A stretch of 50,138 nt of DNA from Candidatus Kapaibacterium sp. (GTDB lineage Bacteria > Bacteroidota > Ignavibacteria > Kapaibacteriales > UBA2268), in the NCBI GenBank assembly GCA_026390695.1, contig JAPLFL010000120.1, positions 1-50,138 on the forward strand. The letters run 5' to 3'. A program made the translations under genes and the position numbers. Positions 16,438 through 25,177 of this stretch are shown here, piece after piece. Position 1 is the first letter of the stretch. The number at the start of each line of letters is the position of its first letter. The notes beneath the pieces are model-generated. The model was not told the origin of the DNA and did not search any database. It saw only the letters and a program-made list of their open reading frames with translations.

Positions 16438-16950
16438 ATGCTGGATCAATCTATCGAAAATTATGCAAAAATTAAAGCAATTCTGACGGAATTAGTCAAG
16501 GGAGAAAAGAATTTTATAGCAAATGCTTCAAATTTTTCATCTTTAATTTATAATTATTTTAATTATATAAATTGGTGTGGATTTTACATGCTGGAGCACG
16601 GAGAGCTTGTTTTAAGCACTTTTCAGGGTAAGCCTGCTTGTCTTAGGATTGCTATCGGACAGGGCGCCTGTGGTACTGCAGCAGCCCAAAAAAAGACACT
16701 TGTCGTCGAAAACGTTCATGAATTTAAAGGTCATATAGCATGTGATTCTGACTCCCGCTCTGAAATTGTTCTACCAGTTATTTTTGATTATAAATTATAT
16801 GGTGTTCTTGATATCGATAGTAGTGTGTTTAATCGCTTTAGCAGCGAAGATTCAGAATTTTTGAGAAATATGTTAAGAATTTTATTAGAAAGTTCCGATA
16901 TCACAAAACTTGATGGATACTATAATCCTATAGATATTAAGTCAGAATGA
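16438..16950 (+). CDS. msrC: Free methionine-(R)-sulfoxide reductase (GAF domain)
   Basis: This 170-aa single GAF-domain protein reduces free methionine-R-sulfoxide in the cytoplasm. The three Cys expected for fRMsr are present in PACLRI, GQGACGTAAAQ and FKGHIACDSDSRSEI, and NWCGFYM matches the family's N-terminal core. It is divergent from serA with a 163-bp intergenic region. The ATG at 16438 begins a normal-length protein, though the ribosome site is weak. Confidence 0.88.
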   Translation: MLDQSIENYAKIKAILTELVKGEKNFIANASNFSSLIYNYFNYINWCGFYMLEHGELVLSTFQGKPACLRIAIGQGACGTAAAQKKTLVVENVHEFKGHIACDSDSRSEIVLPVIFDYKLYGVLDIDSSVFNRFSSEDSEFLRNMLRILLESSDITKLDGYYNPIDIKSE

Positions 16951-16970
16951 TAATAAAATAATATCATCTA

Positions 16971-18671
16971 TTGAAAAATTCCCAATTAATATCAGCCATT
17001 CTGCTACTGGTGTACTTTTTAGTATATTCCGACGTGTTATCTCAAGTTGTAATAAGTGAATTAATGGCAGAGCCGGTGGGCATTGAACCAGAATGGATCG
17101 AACTCGTTAATAATACTGATGTGCCTGTTTACCTTGATAGTATTAAAATCAAAGATGCAACAAAAACTATAATTGACCTGCCTATAATATCACTTTCTCC
17201 GCAGCAGTACTGCATATTAGTAAAAGATACCAGCTTATTCAAATCTACACGTAATTTGATTTCAGGTATAACACTGATTCAGTCTAAAATACCTACTTTG
17301 AACAATACAAGTGATGAATTAATAATTTACAGAAAAGACGGCTCAGTCATGGATTCCATATATTATGACATGAAATGGGGTGCACGAGGTATTTCATTAG
17401 AAAGAATAGATTTAAATTTACCAGCTTTTAAAAAAGAGAATTGGACTGCTTCAAAGTCTGCTGACAGTGCGACTGCAGGTTATATTAATAGTTGTAATCA
17501 AAAAGTTTTGGATTTATTTCTAAACGCTAAAATGAACCCGTCTGACAGAGCGAATTATTGTCTTATTACAATTTTTAAAAATGGTGAAACAAATCATTCT
17601 TCAGTTCTTAATATTCTAATTGATAAAAATAAAGATGGATTGTTCAAATCGGATGAGCTTATTGAATCACAACAATTGGATAATTTGGAACAAATTAATA
17701 TAAAAAAATTTAATAGTGATATATTTCTGAAACATTGCTCAAAGCATGAATGGTACAATGTTTTAATAACAATTAAAAATTCGGATGATCATTTTCCAAA
17801 TAATGATTCTGTTTTATTTCGTGTATTTAATAATTTAAAATTTAATACTATTATCATAAATGAACTACTGTTTGAGCCATCTTTGAATAATTCGGAATTT
17901 ATAGAGTTATACAATAGCTCTGAAGATACGCTCCTGATCGGAGGATATGGATTATTTAATAAAAATGCAATAGAGATCGGAAAAGGAGTTGTATTCCCAG
18001 AGAATTTTAATATTTATCCCCATTCATTCGCTGTAGCTGCTCGTGATACTTTAATATTTAATACATTTCCAGAATTAAAATTATCTAAAGAATTATTGAT
18101 TTATAATAGTTCCTTTAATTTACTTTCTGATTCTGATTTTATAGTAATTATAAATCCTGACGGTACGCTGCAGGACTCAATAGTATATCAATCCAATTGG
18201 CATTTGAAAGATATTAGTACAACAAGAAATGTTAGTCTTGAAAAGATTAGTCCTCTTTTAAATGGCACTGACAGAAGTTCCTGGTCATCTTGTCTTGATG
18301 AAAAAAGGAGTACACCCGGACATGAAAATTCTGTTTCTAAAGTTTTACCGGATACAAGTTCTAAAATAGATGTAAATCCCAATCCATTCTCTCCGGAATC
18401 TGCATCTGGAGCTAATTACTGTATTATTACATATATGCCTGAATTTAAGCAAGCACAGATTTTTGCCAGAATATTTACAGTATCAGGCTACTGTTTGAAA
18501 ATTTTTAACAAAATTGAATTTCCATTAAACAAGTGTACACTGCTCTGGGACGGAAAAAATGATAATGGAGTTCCGCTTGCTGCAGGCCCATACATTTTAC
18601 TTATTGAGTCACATAACCTTGAGGATTCATCCGTGGAAACAATAAAAAAATTAATAGTAATTGGATATTAA
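16971..18671 (+). CDS. Secreted protein with two lamin-tail domains and FlgD-like C-terminus
   Basis: This 566-aa protein starts at a TTG just after msrC and has a signal peptide ending VLSQ. A lamin-tail domain follows (VVISELMAEPVGIEPEWIEL, ~26-170) and a second one at ~293-430 (INELLFEPSLNNSEFIEL). The C-terminal ~90 residues (NPNPFSPES ... LLWDGKNDNGVPLAAGPYIL) are a FlgD-Ig/T9SS-type sorting domain. It is therefore probably an exported surface protein. Such LTD proteins are frequent in this phylum and have no defined role. Its stop overlaps the stop of the convergent M28 gene (TTAA at 18668-18671). The start codon is the least certain point because no strong ribosome site is visible. Confidence 0.8.
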   Translation: MKNSQLISAILLLVYFLVYSDVLSQVVISELMAEPVGIEPEWIELVNNTDVPVYLDSIKIKDATKTIIDLPIISLSPQQYCILVKDTSLFKSTRNLISGITLIQSKIPTLNNTSDELIIYRKDGSVMDSIYYDMKWGARGISLERIDLNLPAFKKENWTASKSADSATAGYINSCNQKVLDLFLNAKMNPSDRANYCLITIFKNGETNHSSVLNILIDKNKDGLFKSDELIESQQLDNLEQINIKKFNSDIFLKHCSKHEWYNVLITIKNSDDHFPNNDSVLFRVFNNLKFNTIIINELLFEPSLNNSEFIELYNSSEDTLLIGGYGLFNKNAIEIGKGVVFPENFNIYPHSFAVAARDTLIFNTFPELKLSKELLIYNSSFNLLSDSDFIVIINPDGTLQDSIVYQSNWHLKDISTTRNVSLEKISPLLNGTDRSSWSSCLDEKRSTPGHENSVSKVLPDTSSKIDVNPNPFSPESASGANYCIITYMPEFKQAQIFARIFTVSGYCLKIFNKIEFPLNKCTLLWDGKNDNGVPLAAGPYILLIESHNLEDSSVETIKKLIVIGY

Positions 18672-20122
18672 TCTCCGAATTCCCACTGCCCCTGCTTTCT
18701 AAGCCTTTTCTCAAGTCCGGCTTCAATCATCTTTTTTTTGACTTCTTCTCTATTTTTTAAATGTAAGTTCAAATTCTCGTTATTTGCTAATTCATATACC
18801 AATACAGACACAATAGCAGCAGCATCCGATAAATAGCGGATATTAACTTTGTCAAATGTATCACCAAAATCATGATAATGCCAAGTCATATCTCTATCAA
18901 GAGTGCCATTAGGAGTGATTGTGGGAATACCACCCAACATAAAATATTGTTGATCACTATTAATCCAAGGAGAATTATTTATTCCATCTTTCATATTGAA
19001 TCCTTTTAATTTCTCGCAAATATCCTTTAAATAGGGCAGTAGTTCGTCGTTTCCCATAGCGTTGAAACCTGTTACAGAACCGGTCATATCCATATTTATC
19101 ATTAACTCAATATTTTCATTCTTATGTTTCTCATAGTACTTACGTGAGCCCCAGAGGCCAAATTCCTCTCCGTTAAACCAAACAAATTCCAAGGTATAGT
19201 AATTTATTTTTGATAACTTATTCAAGATCCTTGCAACATCGCACAAAATAGCTGTACCATGGCCATTATCAACTGCTCCCTGACCTAAATCCCAAGAATC
19301 GAAATGAGCACCGATAACTATTTTCTTTTTTGTTTTCCCTGCGAGTGTTACAATTGTATTTTCGCTACTATCGATACTCTTACAGCGCGATTCGGTTTTA
19401 ATCTTTAACGTAACCTTTTGGTTTCTTTCTAATAGCCTTTTTAACCATTTCCCTTCTTCCAATGTAACACTATAAGCTGGGATGGGTGCGGGTATGCCAA
19501 GGAAGGAAGTTACTCCGTCAATAACTAATCCACCAAGTTTATCGTTTATAAATAAAACAGCTTTTGCACCTCTTTTCGCTGCCAGTCCAAGTGATTCGTA
19601 TCTCAACGGAGAGTCTTTACCTATAGGTTTTTCTTGATTGACAAGCACTATCTTTCCTAAAGCTTCATTTACAGAATAGTCGCTATCAAAACCAAATTGC
19701 CCATCTATCATATCGGCTGTAAATTCAGGAGTATAATCAACATAAGCAAGAGCTACTGCACGGAGTGAGCGCTCAATCGGATTCAACATTGTTACTTCAT
19801 CAATACCACGATGCCATCCGGGAAATTGAAAACCTTCGCGATATGGCTCCAGTTCAATCTTTCTAAGTTCCTCACTTAGAATAGTCATTGCTTTTTTATT
19901 TTGTTCAGAACCGATTAATCGCCCTCCAGCCTCATCACAAAGTCTCTCTAGGATACTATAAGAGACGTTGTTCAAATATGCAGTACCGATTATATCACTC
20001 CAGATCTGCTTTGATTGTGATAATAAAATTGTTTGGTTAAAAACTAAACAAAATATATTCAAAAATAATGTTTGCAGAAAAAATACTTTTAATGTGCTAG
20101 TGTTTATAGAATGGCTTCTCAT
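18668..20122 (-). CDS. Secreted M28 family metallopeptidase
   Basis: This 484-aa zinc exopeptidase has a hydrophobic N-terminal signal (~10-36), a PA-type insert (~120-240) and a peptidase domain. The metal site is readable: GAHFDSWDLGQGAVDNGHG, NGEEFGLWGS with the catalytic Glu, NMDMTGS and WHYHDFGDTFD. The layout fits the carboxypeptidase Q/aminopeptidase group, acting in the periplasm or outside the cell on short peptides. It stands alone, convergent with the LTD gene and divergent from mraZ. Confidence 0.85.
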   Translation of the reverse strand: MRSHSINTSTLKVFFLQTLFLNIFCLVFNQTILLSQSKQIWSDIIGTAYLNNVSYSILERLCDEAGGRLIGSEQNKKAMTILSEELRKIELEPYREGFQFPGWHRGIDEVTMLNPIERSLRAVALAYVDYTPEFTADMIDGQFGFDSDYSVNEALGKIVLVNQEKPIGKDSPLRYESLGLAAKRGAKAVLFINDKLGGLVIDGVTSFLGIPAPIPAYSVTLEEGKWLKRLLERNQKVTLKIKTESRCKSIDSSENTIVTLAGKTKKKIVIGAHFDSWDLGQGAVDNGHGTAILCDVARILNKLSKINYYTLEFVWFNGEEFGLWGSRKYYEKHKNENIELMINMDMTGSVTGFNAMGNDELLPYLKDICEKLKGFNMKDGINNSPWINSDQQYFMLGGIPTITPNGTLDRDMTWHYHDFGDTFDKVNIRYLSDAAAIVSVLVYELANNENLNLHLKNREEVKKKMIEAGLEKRLRKQGQWEFGD

Positions 20123-20225
20123 CTATCTCTCCATAAATATTATAAAACGAAAAAAAAAATAATTTAGATGTGCAAAACTTTTTCTTTGCTAATTAGAAAA
20201 AAATCCTTTTTTTTGTAAGTGGAAA

Positions 20226-20250
20226 GTGGGTAAAAGTGGGGAAATGTGGT
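20226..20250 (+). promoter_or_regulatory. MraZ operator repeats upstream of mraZ
   Basis: Three direct repeats with GTGG cores stand at exact 10-nt spacing (20226, 20236 and 20246), the first two reading GTGGG, and a further GTGG sits at 20219. MraZ proteins bind TGGG-type direct repeats separated by about 5 nt in front of their own operon, so this is most likely the autoregulatory operator. It ends about 90 nt before the mraZ start. Confidence 0.8.
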
Positions 20251-20340
20251 AAATACTAAAAATCAATTTAAATAAAAATTAGTATCTAATTATCACATAA
20301 ACAATTACCCAAAAATTACATTTACAAAGATAAAAATAAA

Positions 20341-20787
20341 ATGGCATTTTTCAAAGGACAGGAAACATATTCAATCGATTCTAAAAATCGAGTTGCGATT
20401 CCTGTGAAAATGAGAAAAGCAATGTCAGAAGAAGCTGAAGATACATTTAATGTTACTCTTGGCTCTGAAGGCTGTATAGCCGCATATCCTATGGATGAAT
20501 GGAAGAAGTATCAGGATAAATTTAGTCACTTAAATCAATTTAACGAGAAAACTAGATTTTTCCTTAGAACCCTTCTCCAATGGAGTGAGGATGCTGTTCT
20601 TGACGGACAACAGAGAATATTGCTACCAAAGCAATTAACAGAGCAAACTGGAATAAAAGGAAAGATATTAATTGTTGGTATGATCGACCATTTGGAATTC
20701 TGGGATCCTGAGAAATACAGCGATTACATGAATGGGCACAACCAGACTTATGAATCCGTAGCGGCAGAAGTAATGTCAGCGGAATAG
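20341..20787 (+). CDS. mraZ: Transcriptional regulator MraZ
   Basis: This 148-aa protein carries two AbrB-like SpoVT folds. The conserved YSIDSKNRVAIPVKMR motif is at residues ~10-25 and the second copy, LDGQQRILLPKQL, at ~86-98. MraZ normally represses the division and cell-wall (dcw) cluster through TGGG repeats, and these are visible upstream. It is followed after 4 nt by rsmH. No terminator separates the two. Confidence 0.93.
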   Translation: MAFFKGQETYSIDSKNRVAIPVKMRKAMSEEAEDTFNVTLGSEGCIAAYPMDEWKKYQDKFSHLNQFNEKTRFFLRTLLQWSEDAVLDGQQRILLPKQLTEQTGIKGKILIVGMIDHLEFWDPEKYSDYMNGHNQTYESVAAEVMSAE

Positions 20788-20791
20788 TACT

Positions 20792-21787
20792 TTGAAAAAG
20801 AAACAAAATACAAGTAAATACAAAAAACTGAAAAAAAGCGGAGTGAGAGCACTTGAGTATGATTACCATTTACCTGTGTTTTTACAAAAAGCAGTTGATT
20901 ATTTAGTTACAGACCAAAGAGGGATATATTTAGACGGGACTCTGGGTGGGGGCGGCCACAGCTCCGAGATATTAAAAAGGCTTGATGGGGGGAAACTTTA
21001 TGCCTTTGACAAAGATCCGGATGCAATCGAACACTGCAAAAATAAATTTGCAGATGAGCTAAATCTCGGGGGGGAAGAAGCTCGGCTGATCCTTAAGAAT
21101 GAGTCCTACATAGGTGCATGCAGCATAGAAGAGATTGGGGGGAAAATCAAGGGACTTCTGCTTGACCTCGGCGTGTCGTCAAGGCAAATTGATTCTGACA
21201 CGCGCGGTTTCAGCTATAGACTGAATACGAGCCTTGATATGCGTTTCGGCTCGTATGGTCAATCCGCAGAAGCCCTGATACAAGCAGCTTCAGAGGCTGA
21301 ATTAACGAAGGTTTTTCAAGTTTATGGCGAAGAACCTTTTGCAAAAACGATTGCGCGACAAATCATCCTGATGCGTCGCGCTCGTCATTTTAAATCAACT
21401 TTCGATTTGCGTGAAGCTATCGAAAATGCTGTCCCTCAGAAATTTCTGATTAAATCTCTATCCAGAGTGTTCCAAGCTATAAGAATCGCTGTCAATGATG
21501 AACTTGGGGCTTTAGAGCAAACATTGCATGAAATAATCAAAATAATGGCTCCTGGAGCCAGAATTGTTGTTATTTCCTATCATTCTCTTGAAGATAGGAT
21601 TGTAAAAACTTTTTTTAAGGAAAATTCTACTTATATCAAAGAACATATTACAGAAAATAGATTAACAAACATCGTGCCAAAATTGAAAATAATTACAAAA
21701 AGTCCAATTATTCCAAACGATGAAGAAATGCAATGTAATCCTCGCTCCAGAAGCGCTAAAATGAGAGTTGCAGAAATAATATACTAA
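20792..21787 (+). CDS. rsmH: 16S rRNA (cytosine-1402-N4)-methyltransferase
   Basis: This 331-aa SAM-dependent enzyme (MraW) methylates C1402 in the decoding centre. The SAM loop GTLGGGGHS, the LLLDLGVSSRQID block, DMRFG and the C-terminal VISYHSLEDRIVKTFF are all present. It starts at a TTG 4 nt after mraZ and has a short Lys-rich N-terminal extension before the usual YHLPVFL start of the family. Downstream, the usual ftsL, ftsI and mur genes are absent and an opposing gene begins 10 nt later. Confidence 0.92.
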   Translation: MKKKQNTSKYKKLKKSGVRALEYDYHLPVFLQKAVDYLVTDQRGIYLDGTLGGGGHSSEILKRLDGGKLYAFDKDPDAIEHCKNKFADELNLGGEEARLILKNESYIGACSIEEIGGKIKGLLLDLGVSSRQIDSDTRGFSYRLNTSLDMRFGSYGQSAEALIQAASEAELTKVFQVYGEEPFAKTIARQIILMRRARHFKSTFDLREAIENAVPQKFLIKSLSRVFQAIRIAVNDELGALEQTLHEIIKIMAPGARIVVISYHSLEDRIVKTFFKENSTYIKEHITENRLTNIVPKLKIITKSPIIPNDEEMQCNPRSRSAKMRVAEIIY

Positions 21788-21797
21788 ATTTCTGGAT

Positions 21798-24128
21798 CTA
21801 TAGAATTACGAAATAAGCCAATCCGTGGGAAGATTCACCATCCATATAAACAGACACAGTCCCATTATTAAAAATATCCTGAATATGAATAACCTGAATG
21901 ACAGATTCAAAGCGACTGGAATCAGGAATTAATTCAGTAAGTTTGTTTGGATATGTTTTAAATAAATCATCGTGAAAGAGACAACCTTTTTTTTCGGGAT
22001 AAAGTGGTAAATACTTAATATCGGCTTCAACTAAATCTTGAAAGAAGTGTGTGCCAAAGGACAGTTCAGGCATATAGCCAGCACTTTCCTTTGCAACTTC
22101 AATTAGCATTGCAGTATTATTTATATCACTATATAAAACAGGAACTCCAAGTTTAATATCTCCTTTGCTGCCCCAGCGGCCGGGTCCAATTAGAATAAAT
22201 TCTTTTCTTGGTAATAGTCTGTTTAACATGCCAATCAGATCGCTCACTGTATGCATATCCTCAGCAGTAGCCAATTTTGAGTATGCTTGGGAATTAACAT
22301 TTACCATAAATTTGATATTATTTACTATCCCAGAACTTACATGTAGATTAGTCTCAAAAACTTTTAACTCGCTTGGAATATTTTTTGGTATAGATATCTT
22401 ACCATATCCTGTTCGTTGAGATTGGGGGCGGCATTGAAGCAGATATGTATTTAATCCATTGCTGGCAAATTCAATATCAACAGGTACTTTTATTGCATCT
22501 CTTAACACGTTTAACATTGTTTTTATTTGATTTATGAAATCTGTTCTATCAATCAAATTATTAAAAGTAATTACGAGTTTTTCTTTTTCAAAATCGTCAT
22601 ATTTACTGATAGGATTATGGAAAGTACCTGTTTTAAAAAATGAAACAATTTTTTCAAGACCATCGAAATATCCGCCACAGCTCTTAATTAATTCAGAAAA
22701 TTTTATGGTCTCAAATGAACTTGTTTCCAAATTAATTACATCAACGTAATGTTGTGAGTATAGTAATGTTTCCTCGATTCGGTTGTTAACCTGCAACCCA
22801 GGCTGTCCCGGTGAGATTAACTTCGGATAATCATTCATTGTTCTATCAACGGAACGAGTGCCAAGACCAGCTACTAATCTAATTAATCCATCTTCGCGCT
22901 TTATTCTGTGAGTCCATGCAAAATCGTTATTACTAAACCCTACTCCTGCAAAAAGTGGAAGATAATATTTTCCGATTCTTGTACCTACAACTTCTTGTAT
23001 TAGTAGTCCCATTTCTTCTCGGAAGTCCACCAGCCCGTGTTCTTTACGATATTCGATTGGATCCGGTCCATACGTTGAGGCATAAACCTCAGCCACTGCA
23101 TTAGTCAAAGCAGCTAATCTTTCTTCGTAACTACCCAAATTGGATATAAAAAGACTCTTGTACTTCCCGCAAAAAGAAGCATCAAAGCTGTCTTCGAGAA
23201 TACTTGATGATCGAACCACAATTGGATTATCATCTATTTCATTTAGAATTGTTTGGAAAATCCGCACTGATTCGGGTGGGAACGGTGATGTTTTAAAAAT
23301 ATATTGAAGAAACGGATATTCTTGCTTAATATCCTGGTTAGTTTGATATTTTTTAAAAACAAATTCTTCTAAAGCATTATAATGCACAAACTCGAAAAGC
23401 CCATCTACTGTGAGGTACCAAGAACGAGGAATTTTTATATTTTCCAAAATCGGATATTCTTTATTCTTATTTTTAATGATATTATAAGCCAGAAGCAATC
23501 CTGCACTCTTTCCGCCCAAACCTCCGACCCCATTGGGGACACCGGCAATTCGGTTCATTATTTCACCAACGGATTCTATAGATATAAAATCTTTCGCAAT
23601 GCCGATGTAGCGTAGGTTTTCAGAAAATAAACGTGTTATTATCGATACTCTGAGGCCAATCCTTTCGTTCATGGAAAGAATTTCGTTTCGATTAAATCCG
23701 ATTAATTTTTTTATAGCCTCGCATACTTTTTCAAATGGTGACCAGCGTTGATCCAATATTTCTGTAAAGTAAGAAAGATGCTCCTGCTGTATCCATCGAG
23801 TCAATAGTGCTGTTATATCGCTGTCATCAAGATAATGATCGGCAATTTCAAATAATTTTCCAACTATATTAGATGGGATAAAAGGTACGCCTCGTGGCTT
23901 TGGCAGATTATCTCCAAATGTTTGAAGCTGATTATCGGTTTCATGCGACGGACGTAATCCTTCGATCAGCTTGTAAATTTCCGGTGTACCGATTCTATCC
24001 AAATGAATTATCATTTTCCTGCAAATGCGGTAAATCATTGTTTCATCCTGATAAACGAAGTTATCTAATAATATTTTCCACTCGGGTTTTTGAGGTAAAA
24101 CCCGCTTCTTCTCTACATTTATTTCCAT
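21798..24128 (-). CDS. PEP/pyruvate-binding domain protein lacking the phosphohistidine domain
   Basis: This 776-aa protein has the ATP-grasp-like PPDK/PEP-synthase N-terminal domain at ~200-590 (GVGGLGGKSAGLLLAYNII, VVRSSSILEDSFDASFCGKY, IEFASNGLNTYLLQCRPQSQ). No GG-x-x-SH phosphohistidine domain or C-terminal PEP barrel follows. Instead a ~170-residue tail holds LIGPGRWGSKGDIKLGVPV and LSFGTHFFQDLVEADI, which I know only from a related uncharacterised group. A helical ~190-residue N-terminal region precedes the ATP-binding domain. It may phosphorylate or pyrophosphorylate an unknown partner. It is a single gene, convergent with rsmH. Confidence 0.75.
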   Translation of the reverse strand: MEINVEKKRVLPQKPEWKILLDNFVYQDETMIYRICRKMIIHLDRIGTPEIYKLIEGLRPSHETDNQLQTFGDNLPKPRGVPFIPSNIVGKLFEIADHYLDDSDITALLTRWIQQEHLSYFTEILDQRWSPFEKVCEAIKKLIGFNRNEILSMNERIGLRVSIITRLFSENLRYIGIAKDFISIESVGEIMNRIAGVPNGVGGLGGKSAGLLLAYNIIKNKNKEYPILENIKIPRSWYLTVDGLFEFVHYNALEEFVFKKYQTNQDIKQEYPFLQYIFKTSPFPPESVRIFQTILNEIDDNPIVVRSSSILEDSFDASFCGKYKSLFISNLGSYEERLAALTNAVAEVYASTYGPDPIEYRKEHGLVDFREEMGLLIQEVVGTRIGKYYLPLFAGVGFSNNDFAWTHRIKREDGLIRLVAGLGTRSVDRTMNDYPKLISPGQPGLQVNNRIEETLLYSQHYVDVINLETSSFETIKFSELIKSCGGYFDGLEKIVSFFKTGTFHNPISKYDDFEKEKLVITFNNLIDRTDFINQIKTMLNVLRDAIKVPVDIEFASNGLNTYLLQCRPQSQRTGYGKISIPKNIPSELKVFETNLHVSSGIVNNIKFMVNVNSQAYSKLATAEDMHTVSDLIGMLNRLLPRKEFILIGPGRWGSKGDIKLGVPVLYSDINNTAMLIEVAKESAGYMPELSFGTHFFQDLVEADIKYLPLYPEKKGCLFHDDLFKTYPNKLTELIPDSSRFESVIQVIHIQDIFNNGTVSVYMDGESSHGLAYFVIL

Positions 24129-24223
24129 ATTTTACTTTATTGATTATAATGAATTTTAATTGACGAATTAGTTAATATTGTGGTTTTTTTATAATTTTGA
24201 TATTATTATTATTCGAAATATCT

Positions 24224-25177
24224 ATGAGCTATATAAATTTCTTCATCTGTTGTTTGTTTTTTTTAATTCAGATTAATGTTTCATCCTTATTAAAGGCAAA
24301 TACAGAAAATGGCACTGATTCTACTTCTTTAAAAGAAATATTTTGTTTAAATTATCATTTTGATGTCGGAGATACATTAATTTATTCTCTTGCATCGACT
24401 GATAGTATTTTGAGTATGTCCGAACCGGCGCTTTTGAAGCGGAGATTTGAAGTAATTTATCTTATCTGCGATTCAATAAACACAAAGGGTCATTTTTTCT
24501 TGAGCCAGAGTTTAAACTCATTTCGTTCAAAGGAATCTTTTGGTAACCAAGAAACCGAAGAAATTACAAACAATCCTTGGGTTGGTCGTAAAGCCAGTTT
24601 TGAAATAGATTCCAGTGGCAAGAGATTTTTATTACATTCTTCACAAGGTGATGCCGCAATGTGTCCAGGTGGAGCTTTCCAGCCTCAATTGATAAATAAT
24701 TTGGGTAATTCATGCAATACTTATAATACATCATGGATTTCCGAAGCAAACGATGGTCTTGTTGAAAACGGGCTTCCTGTGCCTGTTATGCAGCATTCTT
24801 ATTTATATAGAATTAAAGAAACAGCCGAATCATACGGCTATAAGTGTCAGAAATTGGAATTTATAAGATCAGGTCAGGGTGCAGTTAGTTTATTTGATGG
24901 GACTGATACTACAAAAGTAAATGTTGTAGCATCTGGTTCCGGAGTTCTGGCTTTGAGTCAGGAGTTTCATATACCGATAAGTTTATTATCAATTGTCGAA
25001 TTGAAAATATCATTTATTCTTCCTGATAAATCTGAGAAGCATTTGAAACATTTTAACAATTCACAATATTTACTTGAAGAAATTAAAAAGGCGCTGCCAA
25101 AGCCGAAAGAGAATAAATTTTCTAAAATTAAAAAGAAAATAAAACATAAGCATAAAAAGATCAGCTCAACTCATTAG
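24224..25177 (+). CDS. Secreted hypothetical protein with basic C-terminus
   Basis: I start this at the ATG at 24224 because a typical signal peptide begins there (MSYINFFICCLFFLIQINVSS). An in-frame TTG lies at 24197. The mature protein (~290 aa) is rich in beta-type segments, has GDTLIYSLAS near its start and a Lys-rich tail (KENKFSKIKKKIKHKHKK). No family is recognised. Its 3' end overlaps the convergent dxs gene by 17 nt. The basic tail could bind nucleic acid or a polyanion at the surface, but nothing else supports that. Confidence 0.6.
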   Translation: MSYINFFICCLFFLIQINVSSLLKANTENGTDSTSLKEIFCLNYHFDVGDTLIYSLASTDSILSMSEPALLKRRFEVIYLICDSINTKGHFFLSQSLNSFRSKESFGNQETEEITNNPWVGRKASFEIDSSGKRFLLHSSQGDAAMCPGGAFQPQLINNLGNSCNTYNTSWISEANDGLVENGLPVPVMQHSYLYRIKETAESYGYKCQKLEFIRSGQGAVSLFDGTDTTKVNVVASGSGVLALSQEFHIPISLLSIVELKISFILPDKSEKHLKHFNNSQYLLEEIKKALPKPKENKFSKIKKKIKHKHKKISSTH

